Assembly: GCA_022563655.1 (NCBI GenBank)
Contig: JADFMW010000095.1
Coordinates: 1 to 9,758, forward strand
DNA from: Pseudomonadota bacterium
Lineage (GTDB): Bacteria; Pseudomonadota; Alphaproteobacteria; JAAXGF01
DNA length: 9,758 bases
Reading direction: 5' to 3'
A program made the position numbers and the translations under genes. Below the pieces are notes generated by a model, which worked only from the letters and a program-made list of their open reading frames with translations, had not been told where the DNA came from and made no database searches. Below are positions 1 to 6,682 of the stretch, one piece after another; positions within the stretch are counted from its first letter, which is position 1, and the number at the start of each line of letters is the position of its first letter.

Positions 1-1
1 G

Positions 2-394
2 CTCAATGGCCAGCCGATCCGACCCGACGACTCGACCAGCCTCGCCGACGGCCGTTTTACGATTGGCTTCTCGCACCGGTCCAAACCGCATCAGGTGTCG
101 GGCTTGATCCACGCGCTCCTCGAGTGCGGCGGTATGTACGCCACCGTCGCCGCCGGGACGCTCGGGCTGATCTACGTCGCCTGCGGTCGCACCATCGGCT
201 ACTATGAACCGCACATCAATTCGTGGGACTGTTACGGCGCCGTCGCCGTGCTGCGCGAGGCCGGCGCCTGGGTTTGCGACGCCGAAGCCGGCGACGGCCT
301 GATCGCCGGCTGCGAGATCATCGCCACCGCGCCCGGCGTCAAGCAGCCGTTCCACGATCTGCTGGCCGCCGTCAAGGCGGCCCAAGCCGAGTGA
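2..394 (+). CDS. Inositol monophosphatase family protein, C-terminal part (5' end outside window)
   Basis: An open frame runs in from the left edge with no start, giving 130 residues before TGA at 392-394. Around fragment residues 46-90 it has the C-terminal core of the inositol monophosphatase/FBPase-like superfamily: a small-residue helix (ATVAAGTLGLIYVACGR), then GYYEPHINSWD and an AVAVLREAGAWV helix. This corresponds to the family's second signature, WD-x-A/G-...-EAGG, and the Asp of WD (fragment residue 76) is a metal ligand in the family. The N-terminal motifs (the metal-binding Glu and DPIDGT) would lie upstream, outside the window, so catalytic competence cannot be judged. These enzymes are Mg2+-dependent and remove phosphate from inositol phosphates or related sugar and nucleotide phosphates. 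The substrate cannot be told from this part. GTG at 95 is internal to the frame and is not a credible start, because homologous-looking sequence continues upstream of it. Confidence 0.8.
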   Translation, partial: LNGQPIRPDDSTSLADGRFTIGFSHRSKPHQVSGLIHALLECGGMYATVAAGTLGLIYVACGRTIGYYEPHINSWDCYGAVAVLREAGAWVCDAEAGDGLIAGCEIIATAPGVKQPFHDLLAAVKAAQAE

Positions 395-530
395 GATTGC
401 CGTACCGAGACCACCCAACACAGACAAACTCGCCGCCCTGGAGCGCCTGGCGGGGTAGGTTTCGGCCCCTAGATTTTCGTGTCCGACTCCCGTAGCATCC
501 GTTCCACAGTCTCCGGGCGTGTCGGCACCG

Positions 531-536
531 GGAGGA
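531..536 (+). promoter_or_regulatory. Shine-Dalgarno of the adenylate cyclase gene
   Basis: GGAGGA lies 6 nt before ATG at 543. It decides the start: the in-frame GTG at 519 lies upstream of this site and has no such element, and proteins of this family usually begin with M-E-R-R-L-A-A-I-L-A, as read from the ATG. Confidence 0.7.
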
Positions 537-542
537 ACGGGA

Positions 543-2621
543 ATGGAGCGTCGCCTGGCCGCGATCCTGGCCGTGGACGTCGTCGGTTATACCCGGCTCA
601 TGGGCGCCGACGAGGCCGGCACGCTCGCGCGCCTCAAGGCGCTGCGTGGCGAAGTCATCGACCCGGAGATCGCGCGCTATAACGGCCGCATCGTCAAGCT
701 GATGGGCGACGGCGCGCTGGTCGAGTTTGCCAGCGTGGTCGACGCCGTCGCCTGCGCCGTGGCGATTCAGCGCGCGAACGCGGCGCGCGACGCCGGCCTG
801 GCCGAGGACGCGCGATTGGCCCTTCGCATCGGCGTCAACCTGGGCGACGTCATCGTCGAGGGCGAGGACATCTACGGCGACGGCGTCAACATCGCCGCGC
901 GCCTTGAGGGCTTGGCCGAGCCGGGCGGAATCAGCGTCTCCGATATTGTCCACCAGAGCGTCCGGGCCAAGCTCGACCTGGCCTTCGACGACCTGGGCCC
1001 GCAGCAGGTCAAGAACGTCGCCGAGCCGGTCCGGGTCTACCGCGTGCGGCTCGACCCCAGCGCCTCCGGCAAGGCGTTCCCGGCCAAGCGCGGCTGGCGC
1101 CGGCCGGCGATTGCGGCCGGGATCGCGGCGCTGGCGGTGGTAGCGGGGATCGCGGTCTGGCAACGGCCGTGGGAACCGAAGGTCGAGCTGGCGTCGGTGG
1201 AACGCATGGCCTTTCCCTTGCCGGACAAGCCCTCCATTGCGGTGCTGCCGTTCGTCAACATGAGCGACGATCCGGAGCAGGAGTATTTCGCCGACGGCAT
1301 GACCGAGGACCTGATCACGGACCTGTCCAAGGTTTCGGGCCTGTTCGTCATCGCCCGGAACTCGACCTTCGTTTACAAGGGCCGTTCCGTGCCGGTAAGG
1401 CAGGTTTCGGAAGACCTGGGCGTTCGCTATGTCCTGGAGGGCAGCGTACGCCGCGTCGGCGATCAGGTGCGAGTAAACGCACAGCTTATCGATGCGACAA
1501 CGGGCGGGCATGTATGGGCGGATCGCTACGACGGCAACGTCACCGATATTTTCGCGGTTCAGGACGCCTTCGTCCGAGAGATCGTCGCTGCGTTGGCTTT
1601 GAACCTGTCCGAGAGCGAGCAGCAAGAGATTGCGAGCGGGCAGACATCCAACATCGAAGCGCGCGAGGCATTTCAGAATGGCTGGGAGCATTACCTGCGC
1701 TACACGCCGGAGGACAACGCCACGGCGGCCGAGCAATTCAAGCGGGCCGTCGAACTCGACCCCGATTATGGGCGGGCTTATTCCGCCCTGGGCATGGTCT
1801 ATGTCAGGGGGTGCCAATGGCTATGGAATGATGAGCTGGGAATGACCGCGGGCGGAGCTTTTAACACCGCGGTGCAGTACTTGACCAAGGGCGAGGAATA
1901 CAGCTCATCGCTGACCAAGGTCGCCGCGTCTCAAATCTACTTGTATGACAGAAAGCACGACAAAGCCTTTATCGAAGCGGCGCGCGCTGTCGGGCAGGAT
2001 CCGAACGACCCCGAGGCCCAGGTTGCGATGGGGCTGGCGATGATCACCACGGGCAGGCCGGAGGCCGGGCTGGAGTTCGTCGAGACGGCCTTGCGGCTCA
2101 ATCCCAACCGCCCGAACCATTACGTCCTGGCCCACGCCATGGCCTATTTCACCATGAATGACATGGAGCAAGCGGCAAGCGTGCTAGCCGCGGCTTTGGA
2201 GCGTGACCCAGGCGCCGTCGAATTGGCGCCGATGCTCGCGGCAAGTTATGCACGCCTCGGACAAAGAGACGAGGCGCGTGCGGCCCTTCAGCTATGGAAG
2301 CCGGATGCAAGTCAGTCCGAGCTACGGGAACTCGTTATTTCCTATCACTTTCCCTACAGGTGGTCCGGGGCCCGCGAGGTCCCGGAACGATTGGACGGTG
2401 GGCTGGAAATCGCCGCTTTGCCCAGCGATGTCACAGTTGCATCACTCTTGCTGACTCTTCGTCGAGCCAAAGATCCATTTGAGCGGCGGTCTGCGGTATG
2501 GACGCTGGGACAATTCGGCCCCGCCGCCAAGGCCGCCGTGCCCGCCATTCAAGAGCTGCTTGACGATACGAAGTTGAAATTTGTGGCGGAGTTCGCCTTG
2601 AAGAAGATCAACGGCAACTGA
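543..2621 (+). CDS. Membrane-anchored class III adenylate cyclase with FlgO-like, TPR and HEAT-like regions
   Basis: The predicted protein has 692 residues and would make cAMP from ATP. The cyclase domain spans about 1-170 with every key residue visible: metal ligands Asp12 (DVVGYTRLM) and Asp56 (KLMGDG), adenine-selecting Lys52 and Asp109 (EDIYGDGVN), and transition-state Asn116 and Arg120 (NIAARLE). It is therefore predicted active and ATP-specific. A single membrane helix follows (about 188-206), placing the cyclase in the cytoplasm and the rest across the membrane. Residues 229-331 (KPSIAVLPFVNMS to GHVWADRYDG) resemble the FlgO-like/TolB-N-type module usual in these cyclases. TPR-like helices fill about 380-600 (AEQFKRAVELDPDYGRAYSALG is one). 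The last 47 residues look like a HEAT repeat (GPAAKAAVPAIQELL). From about base 1440 codon use looks less GC-biased than in ilvD, an impression by eye. No clear promoter was seen in the 148 nt upstream. The signal sensed is unknown. Confidence 0.9.
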   Translation: MERRLAAILAVDVVGYTRLMGADEAGTLARLKALRGEVIDPEIARYNGRIVKLMGDGALVEFASVVDAVACAVAIQRANAARDAGLAEDARLALRIGVNLGDVIVEGEDIYGDGVNIAARLEGLAEPGGISVSDIVHQSVRAKLDLAFDDLGPQQVKNVAEPVRVYRVRLDPSASGKAFPAKRGWRRPAIAAGIAALAVVAGIAVWQRPWEPKVELASVERMAFPLPDKPSIAVLPFVNMSDDPEQEYFADGMTEDLITDLSKVSGLFVIARNSTFVYKGRSVPVRQVSEDLGVRYVLEGSVRRVGDQVRVNAQLIDATTGGHVWADRYDGNVTDIFAVQDAFVREIVAALALNLSESEQQEIASGQTSNIEAREAFQNGWEHYLRYTPEDNATAAEQFKRAVELDPDYGRAYSALGMVYVRGCQWLWNDELGMTAGGAFNTAVQYLTKGEEYSSSLTKVAASQIYLYDRKHDKAFIEAARAVGQDPNDPEAQVAMGLAMITTGRPEAGLEFVETALRLNPNRPNHYVLAHAMAYFTMNDMEQAASVLAAALERDPGAVELAPMLAASYARLGQRDEARAALQLWKPDASQSELRELVISYHFPYRWSGAREVPERLDGGLEIAALPSDVTVASLLLTLRRAKDPFERRSAVWTLGQFGPAAKAAVPAIQELLDDTKLKFVAEFALKKINGN

Positions 2622-2804
2622 CGCGGCGCGTCACCCCCGCAGCAGCGGCCGGGTCAGGCAGGTCGGGCCGCCTCGTGGCTCCCCCGCGCAGGCCAGGCCC
2701 GCCGAAAAAGCGGTGGAGGCGGCACGGCCGCGCCGTTATCCTGCCCTGCACCACCCAAAATGCCCGCGAAATCGGGTTGCGACCCGGGAAGAAGGAACAG
2801 GCGC
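2622..2804. other. Intergenic region upstream of ilvD, no gene
   Basis: These 183 bases are GC-rich and hold no credible gene. A perfect 8-bp inverted repeat, GCCGCCTC (2667-2674) and GAGGCGGC (2716-2723), is separated by 41 bases. It could fold in RNA, but no T-run follows, and such matches are easy to find by chance at this GC content. No convincing sigma-70 promoter, leader peptide with branched-chain codons, or riboswitch was seen. Confidence 0.4.
2792..2796 (+). promoter_or_regulatory. Shine-Dalgarno of ilvD
   Basis: AAGGA lies 8 nt before ATG at 2805. This favours that start over the in-frame ATG at 2760, which would add 15 residues unlike the family's N-terminus. Confidence 0.6.
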
Positions 2805-4547
2805 ATGACGTTCGACGGCAAGGGAAAATCCAAGTTCGACAAGTCCAAGATGCCGAGCCGGCACACCACCCTGGGGCCCGAGCGCGCGCCGCACCGATCC
2901 TACCTCTACGCCATGGGCGTGACCGAGAAGGAAATCTACCAGCCGCTGGTTGGCGTCGCGACCACCTGGAACGAGGCGGCGCCGTGTAACATCTCGCTGG
3001 CGCGCCAGGCCCAGGTGGTCAAGCAGGGCGTGCGGGCGGCCGGCGGCACGCCGCGCGAGTTCACCACCATCACCGTCACCGACGGCATCGCCATGGGCCA
3101 CGCGGGGATGAAATCGTCGCTGGTCAGCCGCGAGACGATCGCCGATTCGGTCGAGCTCACGGTGCGCGGCCATTGCTACGACGCGCTCGTCGGTCTCGCC
3201 GGCTGCGACAAGTCGCTGCCCGGGCTGATGATGGCGATGCTGCGGCTCAACATCGCCTCGGTGTTCATGTACGGCGGCTCGATCCTGCCCGGCCGCTTCA
3301 AGGGCCGCGACGTCACCGTGGTCGACATCTTCGAGGGCGTCGGCCAGCACGCCGCCGGCAAAATGAGCGCCGAGGACCTGCACCTGCTCGAATCGGTGGG
3401 GTGCCCCTCGGCCGGGTCGTGCGGCGGCCAGTTCACGGCCAACACCATGGCCTGCGTCTCCGAGGCCATCGGCCTCGCGCTGCCCGGCTCCTCCGGCACC
3501 CCGGCGCCCTACCAGTCGCGCGACCAGTTCGCCGCGCGCTCGGGCGAGGCCGTGATGGCACTGCTCGAGAGCGGCATCCGGCCGCGCGACATCGTCACCC
3601 GCGCCGCGCTCGAGAACGCCGCGGCGGTGGTGGCGGCGACCGGCGGCTCGACCAACGCGGCGCTGCACTTGCCGGCGATCGCCAACGAGGCGGGCATCGA
3701 CTTCGACCTCGACGCGGTCGTCGAAATCTTCAAGCGCACGCCGCTGATCGCCGACCTCAAGCCCAACGGGCGCTACGTCGCCAAGGACCTCTACGAGATC
3801 GGCGGCGTTCAGGTCGTCATCAAGGAGTTGCTCGACTCCGGCCATCTCCACGGCGACGCGATCACGGTAACCGGCAAGACCATCGCCGAGAACCACGCCG
3901 ACGTCGTCTTCCCCGAGGATCAGGACGTGGTCCGCCGCGCGGCGGCGCCGATCTCGCCCACCGGCGGCGTCGTCGGCCTCAGGGGCAGCCTGGCGCCCGA
4001 GGGCGCGATCGCGAAGGTCGCCCACATGTCCGCCGACAAGCAGGCGTTCCGCGGCACGGCGCGGTGCTTCGACTGCGAGGAGGACGCCTTCGCGGCGGTG
4101 ATGGGGGGGGAAATCAAAGCAGGCGACGTCATCGTCATCCGCTACGAGGGCCCCAAGGGCGGTCCCGGCATGCGCGAGATGCTGTCGACCACGGCGGCGA
4201 TCACCGGGCTCGGCCTCAAGGACGTCTCGCTCGTCACCGACGGCCGCTTCTCGGGCGGCACGCGCGGGCTGTGCGTCGGCCACGTCGGGCCCGAGGCGGC
4301 GGTCGGCGGCCCCATCGCCCTGCTCGAGGACGGCGACATCATCGTCATCGACGCCCAGGCGGGCACCATCGACCTCGAGCTATCCGACGACGAGCTCGCG
4401 GCGCGCCGCAAGGCCTGGAAGCCGCGCCCGACCGACTTCGGCTCGGGCGCGCTGTGGCGCTACGCGCAGACCGTGGGGCCGGCGGCCAAGGGCGCCGTGA
4501 CCCACCCCGGCGCCCGCGCCGAGACCCACGTCTACGCTGATATTTAG
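2805..4547 (+). CDS. ilvD: Dihydroxy-acid dehydratase (IlvD)
   Basis: This 580-residue cytosolic enzyme dehydrates 2,3-dihydroxy-isovalerate and 2,3-dihydroxy-3-methylvalerate to the 2-keto acids that precede valine/leucine and isoleucine. The IlvD/Edd signatures are complete: PCN with Cys61, TDGIAMGHAGMKSSLVSRE (about 92-110), GCDKS with Cys134 and Lys136, and SAGSCGGQFTANTM with Cys206. The three cysteines are the expected Fe-S ligands. The C-terminal VTDGRFSGGTRG (about 478-488) carries the probable catalytic Ser483. Length and motifs fit dihydroxy-acid dehydratase rather than 6-phosphogluconate dehydratase (Edd). Sugar-acid dehydratases of the same superfamily remain a minor alternative, because neighbouring ilv genes are absent here. 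The gene stands alone and converges on rpoH, with a hairpin 16 nt past its stop. A run of eight G lies at 4103-4110 within the frame. Confidence 0.95.
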   Translation: MTFDGKGKSKFDKSKMPSRHTTLGPERAPHRSYLYAMGVTEKEIYQPLVGVATTWNEAAPCNISLARQAQVVKQGVRAAGGTPREFTTITVTDGIAMGHAGMKSSLVSRETIADSVELTVRGHCYDALVGLAGCDKSLPGLMMAMLRLNIASVFMYGGSILPGRFKGRDVTVVDIFEGVGQHAAGKMSAEDLHLLESVGCPSAGSCGGQFTANTMACVSEAIGLALPGSSGTPAPYQSRDQFAARSGEAVMALLESGIRPRDIVTRAALENAAAVVAATGGSTNAALHLPAIANEAGIDFDLDAVVEIFKRTPLIADLKPNGRYVAKDLYEIGGVQVVIKELLDSGHLHGDAITVTGKTIAENHADVVFPEDQDVVRRAAAPISPTGGVVGLRGSLAPEGAIAKVAHMSADKQAFRGTARCFDCEEDAFAAVMGGEIKAGDVIVIRYEGPKGGPGMREMLSTTAAITGLGLKDVSLVTDGRFSGGTRGLCVGHVGPEAAVGGPIALLEDGDIIVIDAQAGTIDLELSDDELAARRKAWKPRPTDFGSGALWRYAQTVGPAAKGAVTHPGARAETHVYADI

Positions 4548-4562
4548 GGAGAGAGTGTATAA

Positions 4563-4593
4563 GGCCCGGCCGCGGCAGCTCGCGGCCGTGGCC
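4563..4593. terminator. Strong hairpin between convergent ilvD and rpoH
   Basis: GGCCGCG (4568-4574) and CGCGGCC (4581-4587) form a perfect 7-bp stem around a 6-nt loop. It is extended past small bulges by GGCC (4563-4566) and GGCC (4590-4593). It lies 16 nt after the ilvD stop and past the end of rpoH. On the plus strand no T-run follows. On the minus strand the stem is followed by a T-richer stretch starting TTATAC, so it looks more like a terminator for rpoH, or a bidirectional 3'-end structure. Confidence 0.6.
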
Positions 4594-4709
4594 GGTCAGC
4601 CGGCGGCGGGAAGCCTGGCGGCGGTTAGCCGGTCGCGGGAAGCCCGGCGGCGGTCAGCCGGCGGCGTGAAGCCCGGCGGCGGTCAGCCGGCGGCGGGAAG
4701 CCTGGCGGC
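4594..4709. repeat. 29-bp tandem repeat, four copies, overlapping the rpoH 3' end
   Basis: There are four head-to-tail 29-bp units starting at 4594, 4623, 4652 and 4681. Units 1 and 4 are identical. Unit 2 differs from them at four positions and unit 3 at two. Unit 4 is the end of rpoH: read on the minus strand it encodes Ala-Ala-Arg-Leu-Pro-Ala-Ala-Gly and the TGA stop. The other three lie downstream of that stop in the rpoH direction, each carrying the same tail peptide and stop in its own frame (TAA in unit 2). Confidence 0.9.
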
Positions 4710-5564
4710 CCTGGACTTGACCGCCTTCTGAACCTTCTCGAACGCGCGCACCTCGATCTGGCGCACCCGTTCGCGCGAGATGCCGTACTCCTTGCTCAGC
4801 TGCTCGAGCGTCAACGGGTCGTCCTCGAGGCGGCGTTCGCAGAAGATACGGCGCTCGCGCTCGTTGAGGCGTCCCAGCGCATGGCCGAGCAATCCGCGGC
4901 GCTGCTCGAGCTCCTCGCTCTCGGCCAGCGTATGTTCCTGGTCGTCCGAGCCGTCGACGAGCCAGTCCTGCCATGAGCTGCCTTCGGCGCCGTCGACCGG
5001 CACGTTGAGCGAGTGGTCGGGGCCGGCGAGCCGCCGGTTCATGGAAACGACGTCGTCCTCGGAAACGTTGAGCTGGCGGGCGATCTCGCTCACCGTCTCG
5101 GGCGCCAGGTCGCCCTCGTCGAGCGCCTGCAGCCGGCCCTTGAGCTTGCGCAGGTTGAAGAACAGCTTCTTCTGCGCCGCCGTCGTTCCCAACTTCACCA
5201 GCGACCACGAGTGCAGGATGTACTCCTGGATCGAGGCGCGGATCCACCACATCGCGTAGGTCGCCAGGCGGAACCCGCGGTCGGGCTCGAAGCGCTTGAC
5301 CGCCTGCATCATGCCGACGTGGCCCTCGGAGATCAGCTCGCCCAGCGGCAAGCCATAGCCCCGGTAGCCCGTGGCGATCTTGGCCACGAGGCGCAGGTGG
5401 CTGGTCACCAGGCGGTGCGCCGCGGCGACGTCGCCGTGCTCGCGCCAGCGCTTGGCCAGCATGAACTCCTCGTCGGTCTCGAGCATGGGAAACTTACGGA
5501 TTTCCCTGAGATAACGTGTCAGCCCGCCCACCGACGAAACCGACGGCAATGTCATCTCCGACAT
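4683..5564 (-). CDS. rpoH: Heat-shock sigma factor RpoH (sigma-32)
   Basis: This 293-residue protein directs RNA polymerase to heat-shock promoters. Region 2 spans about 50-120 (GELISEGHVGMMQAVKRF, then GFRLATYAMWWIRASIQEYI). The diagnostic RpoH box follows at 131-139 as QKKLFFNLR, one conservative change from the usual QRKLFFNLR. Region 4.2 with its helix-turn-helix is at about 251-275 (LTLEQLSKEYGISRERVRQIE). The length is normal for the family. ATG at 5564 is chosen because AGGAGG lies 10 nt upstream; the in-frame ATG nine bases further on would be 19 nt away. Being downstream of rluD on the same strand matches a common alphaproteobacterial order. The intervening region carries its own promoters, so it is probably transcribed separately. 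The last residues and stop fall in a 29-bp tandem repeat. Confidence 0.95.
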   Translation of the reverse strand: MSEMTLPSVSSVGGLTRYLREIRKFPMLETDEEFMLAKRWREHGDVAAAHRLVTSHLRLVAKIATGYRGYGLPLGELISEGHVGMMQAVKRFEPDRGFRLATYAMWWIRASIQEYILHSWSLVKLGTTAAQKKLFFNLRKLKGRLQALDEGDLAPETVSEIARQLNVSEDDVVSMNRRLAGPDHSLNVPVDGAEGSSWQDWLVDGSDDQEHTLAESEELEQRRGLLGHALGRLNERERRIFCERRLEDDPLTLEQLSKEYGISRERVRQIEVRAFEKVQKAVKSRAARLPAAG

Positions 5565-5574
5565 ACGACAACGA

Positions 5575-5580
5575 CCTCCT
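5575..5580 (-). promoter_or_regulatory. Shine-Dalgarno of rpoH
   Basis: AGGAGG on the minus strand, 10 nt before ATG at 5564. It fixes the start against a frame that could open further upstream at 5591. Confidence 0.7.
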
Positions 5581-5610
5581 GACCGGTCCAACGGAGTGGT
5601 GGGCCGGGGG

Positions 5611-5647
5611 TTATATTAGCATTCTTCCAGAATAGGCGTTAATATAA
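5611..5647. repeat. Nested inverted repeat in the rpoH promoter region
   Basis: TTATATTA (5611-5618) and TAATATAA (5640-5647) are perfect inverted copies. Between them lies ATTCT-TCC-AGAAT (5621-5633), a second palindrome centred only 2 bases from the outer one. Both outer arms coincide with candidate -10 boxes on the minus strand. This could be an operator, or simply two AT-rich promoter cores in a GC-rich genome. Confidence 0.5.
5613..5642 (-). promoter_or_regulatory. Candidate proximal rpoH promoter
   Basis: Minus strand: -35 TTAACG (5642-5637, 4 of 6 matches), an 18-nt spacer, and -10 TAATAT (5618-5613). It would give a leader of roughly 40 nt. It is weaker than the distal promoter. Confidence 0.35.
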
Positions 5648-5669
5648 GGTTTCTCCGTCAAAAGTCAAG
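5641..5669 (-). promoter_or_regulatory. Candidate distal rpoH promoter, sigma-70 and heat-shock-like
   Basis: Minus strand: -35 TTGACT (5668-5663), a 16-nt spacer, and -10 TATATT (5646-5641), a good sigma-70 match. The same bases also read CTTG (5669-5666), 17 nt, then CTTATATT (5648-5641). This resembles the alphaproteobacterial heat-shock consensus as I recall it (CTTG, 17-18 nt, CYTATNT). RpoH could thus drive its own gene, as inference. Confidence 0.55.
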
Positions 5670-5686
5670 AACAAACCGGCTCCGGA

Positions 5687-6682
5687 TCAACCGGCGCCGG
5701 TCGCCGCCGCGGCTTCGAGGCTAGCGATCAAGTCCTTCATATCGCTGGGTAGATCGCTCTCGAGGCGGAGCCGCTCGCCGCTCCTCGGGTGGCGGAACTC
5801 GATCACTTGGGCGTGAAGAGCCTGGCGCGGAAAGCCGGCCAGCGCGCGCCTCAGCGGCTCGGCAAGCTTTGCGCCACGGCGCCGCCGCCCGCCGCCGTAG
5901 AGGGGATCGCCGACCAGCGGGTGTCCGCGATGGCTGAGATGCACGCGGAGCTGATGGGTGCGGCCGCTCACGAGCTGGCCCTCGATCAGGCTGACGGCGC
6001 CGCCGAGCGCCGCGAGCAGGCGATAGCGCGTCGTCGCCGGCCGGCCGCCGCGGCTGAGCACCGCCATCTTCTTGCGGTTGCCGGGGCTGCGGCCGATGTT
6101 GCCGACGATCTCGCCGACGGCCGGGCTGGGCACGCCCCACACCACGGCGCGGTACGTGCGCTTGAGCGTGCGCGCGGCGAACTGGGCGGCGAGGGCGGCA
6201 TGGGCGGCGTCGTTCTTGGCCGCCACGATCAGGCCGCTGGTGTCCTTGTCGAGGCGGTGGACGATGCCCGGCCGCTGCACCCCGCCGATGCCCGAGAGGC
6301 TCGCGCCGCAATGGGCGATAAGGGCGTTCACCAGGGTCGAATCGGGGTGGCCGGGGGCGGGGTGGACCACCATCCCGGCGGGCTTGTCGACGACGATCAG
6401 GTCGGCGTCCTCGTAAACGACGGCGAGCTCGATCGCCTGGCCTCGGGGGGCCGCCGGCGCGGCCGCGGGCACCGAAAGCTCATACTCCTGGCCCGGTTTG
6501 ACCCGATATGACGCCTCGGCTATGGTCGCGCCGCCCGCGGCCAGCCGGCCGGCCTCGATCAGTGCCTTGATTCGGCTGCGCGACAGCCCGTCGACCGCGC
6601 CGGCAAGGAACCTGTCGATGCGGGCGCCGGCGTCGCCGGGCCCGGCGCGCACGACGTGACGAACCTCACCCTTTTCTCCCAT
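5687..6682 (-). CDS. rluD: RluD-type 23S rRNA pseudouridine synthase
   Basis: This 331-residue RluA-family enzyme would isomerise uridines in helix 69 of 23S rRNA (positions 1911, 1915 and 1917 in E. coli numbering) during 50S assembly. An S4 RNA-binding domain lies at about 20-68 (ARIDRFLAGAV..LSRSRIKALIEAGRL). The catalytic domain has the family signature GIVHRLDKDTSGL with nucleophile Asp145, then KRTYRAVVWG (about 174-183) and SGRTHQLRVHL (about 239-249). ATG at 6682 keeps the usual ~20 residues before the S4 domain. It has no obvious Shine-Dalgarno and overlaps the start of the divergent gene. A GTG at 6652 with GAGG 11 nt upstream is the alternative. RluC is possible, but the length and the rpoH linkage favour RluD. 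A weak promoter (-10 AATAAT at 6734-6729, -35 CCGACC at 6757-6752) may lie inside the divergent gene. Confidence 0.92.
   Translation of the reverse strand: MGEKGEVRHVVRAGPGDAGARIDRFLAGAVDGLSRSRIKALIEAGRLAAGGATIAEASYRVKPGQEYELSVPAAAPAAPRGQAIELAVVYEDADLIVVDKPAGMVVHPAPGHPDSTLVNALIAHCGASLSGIGGVQRPGIVHRLDKDTSGLIVAAKNDAAHAALAAQFAARTLKRTYRAVVWGVPSPAVGEIVGNIGRSPGNRKKMAVLSRGGRPATTRYRLLAALGGAVSLIEGQLVSGRTHQLRVHLSHRGHPLVGDPLYGGGRRRRGAKLAEPLRRALAGFPRQALHAQVIEFRHPRSGERLRLESDLPSDMKDLIASLEAAAATGAG

Noticed and set aside
519..542. GTG at 519 as start of the cyclase
   Set aside because: The Shine-Dalgarno GGAGGA at 531-536 lies downstream of it and is well placed for ATG 543, where the family-like N-terminus begins.
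395..542. Promoter or terminator between the phosphatase fragment and the cyclase
   Set aside because: No -35/-10 pair with reasonable spacing and no stable hairpin could be found. The Shine-Dalgarno is the only signal.
372..1817. A 481-residue open frame on the minus strand opposite the cyclase gene
   Set aside because: It is antisense to a gene with complete catalytic motifs, has a low-complexity Arg/Asp/Val/Gly composition typical of shadow frames in GC-rich DNA, and shows no recognisable domain.
2667..2723. An 8-bp inverted repeat before ilvD as a terminator or attenuator
   Set aside because: The loop is 41 nt, no T-run follows, no leader peptide with branched-chain codons is visible, and the match is plausible by chance in GC-rich DNA.
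2736..4283. A 515-residue open frame on the minus strand opposite ilvD
   Set aside because: It is the mirror of ilvD codon bias and is rich in Arg, Gly, Ala and Asp without any motif. The plus-strand gene is unambiguous.
4594..4709. The 29-bp array as a CRISPR
   Set aside because: The units are contiguous with no spacers, and one is coding sequence of rpoH.
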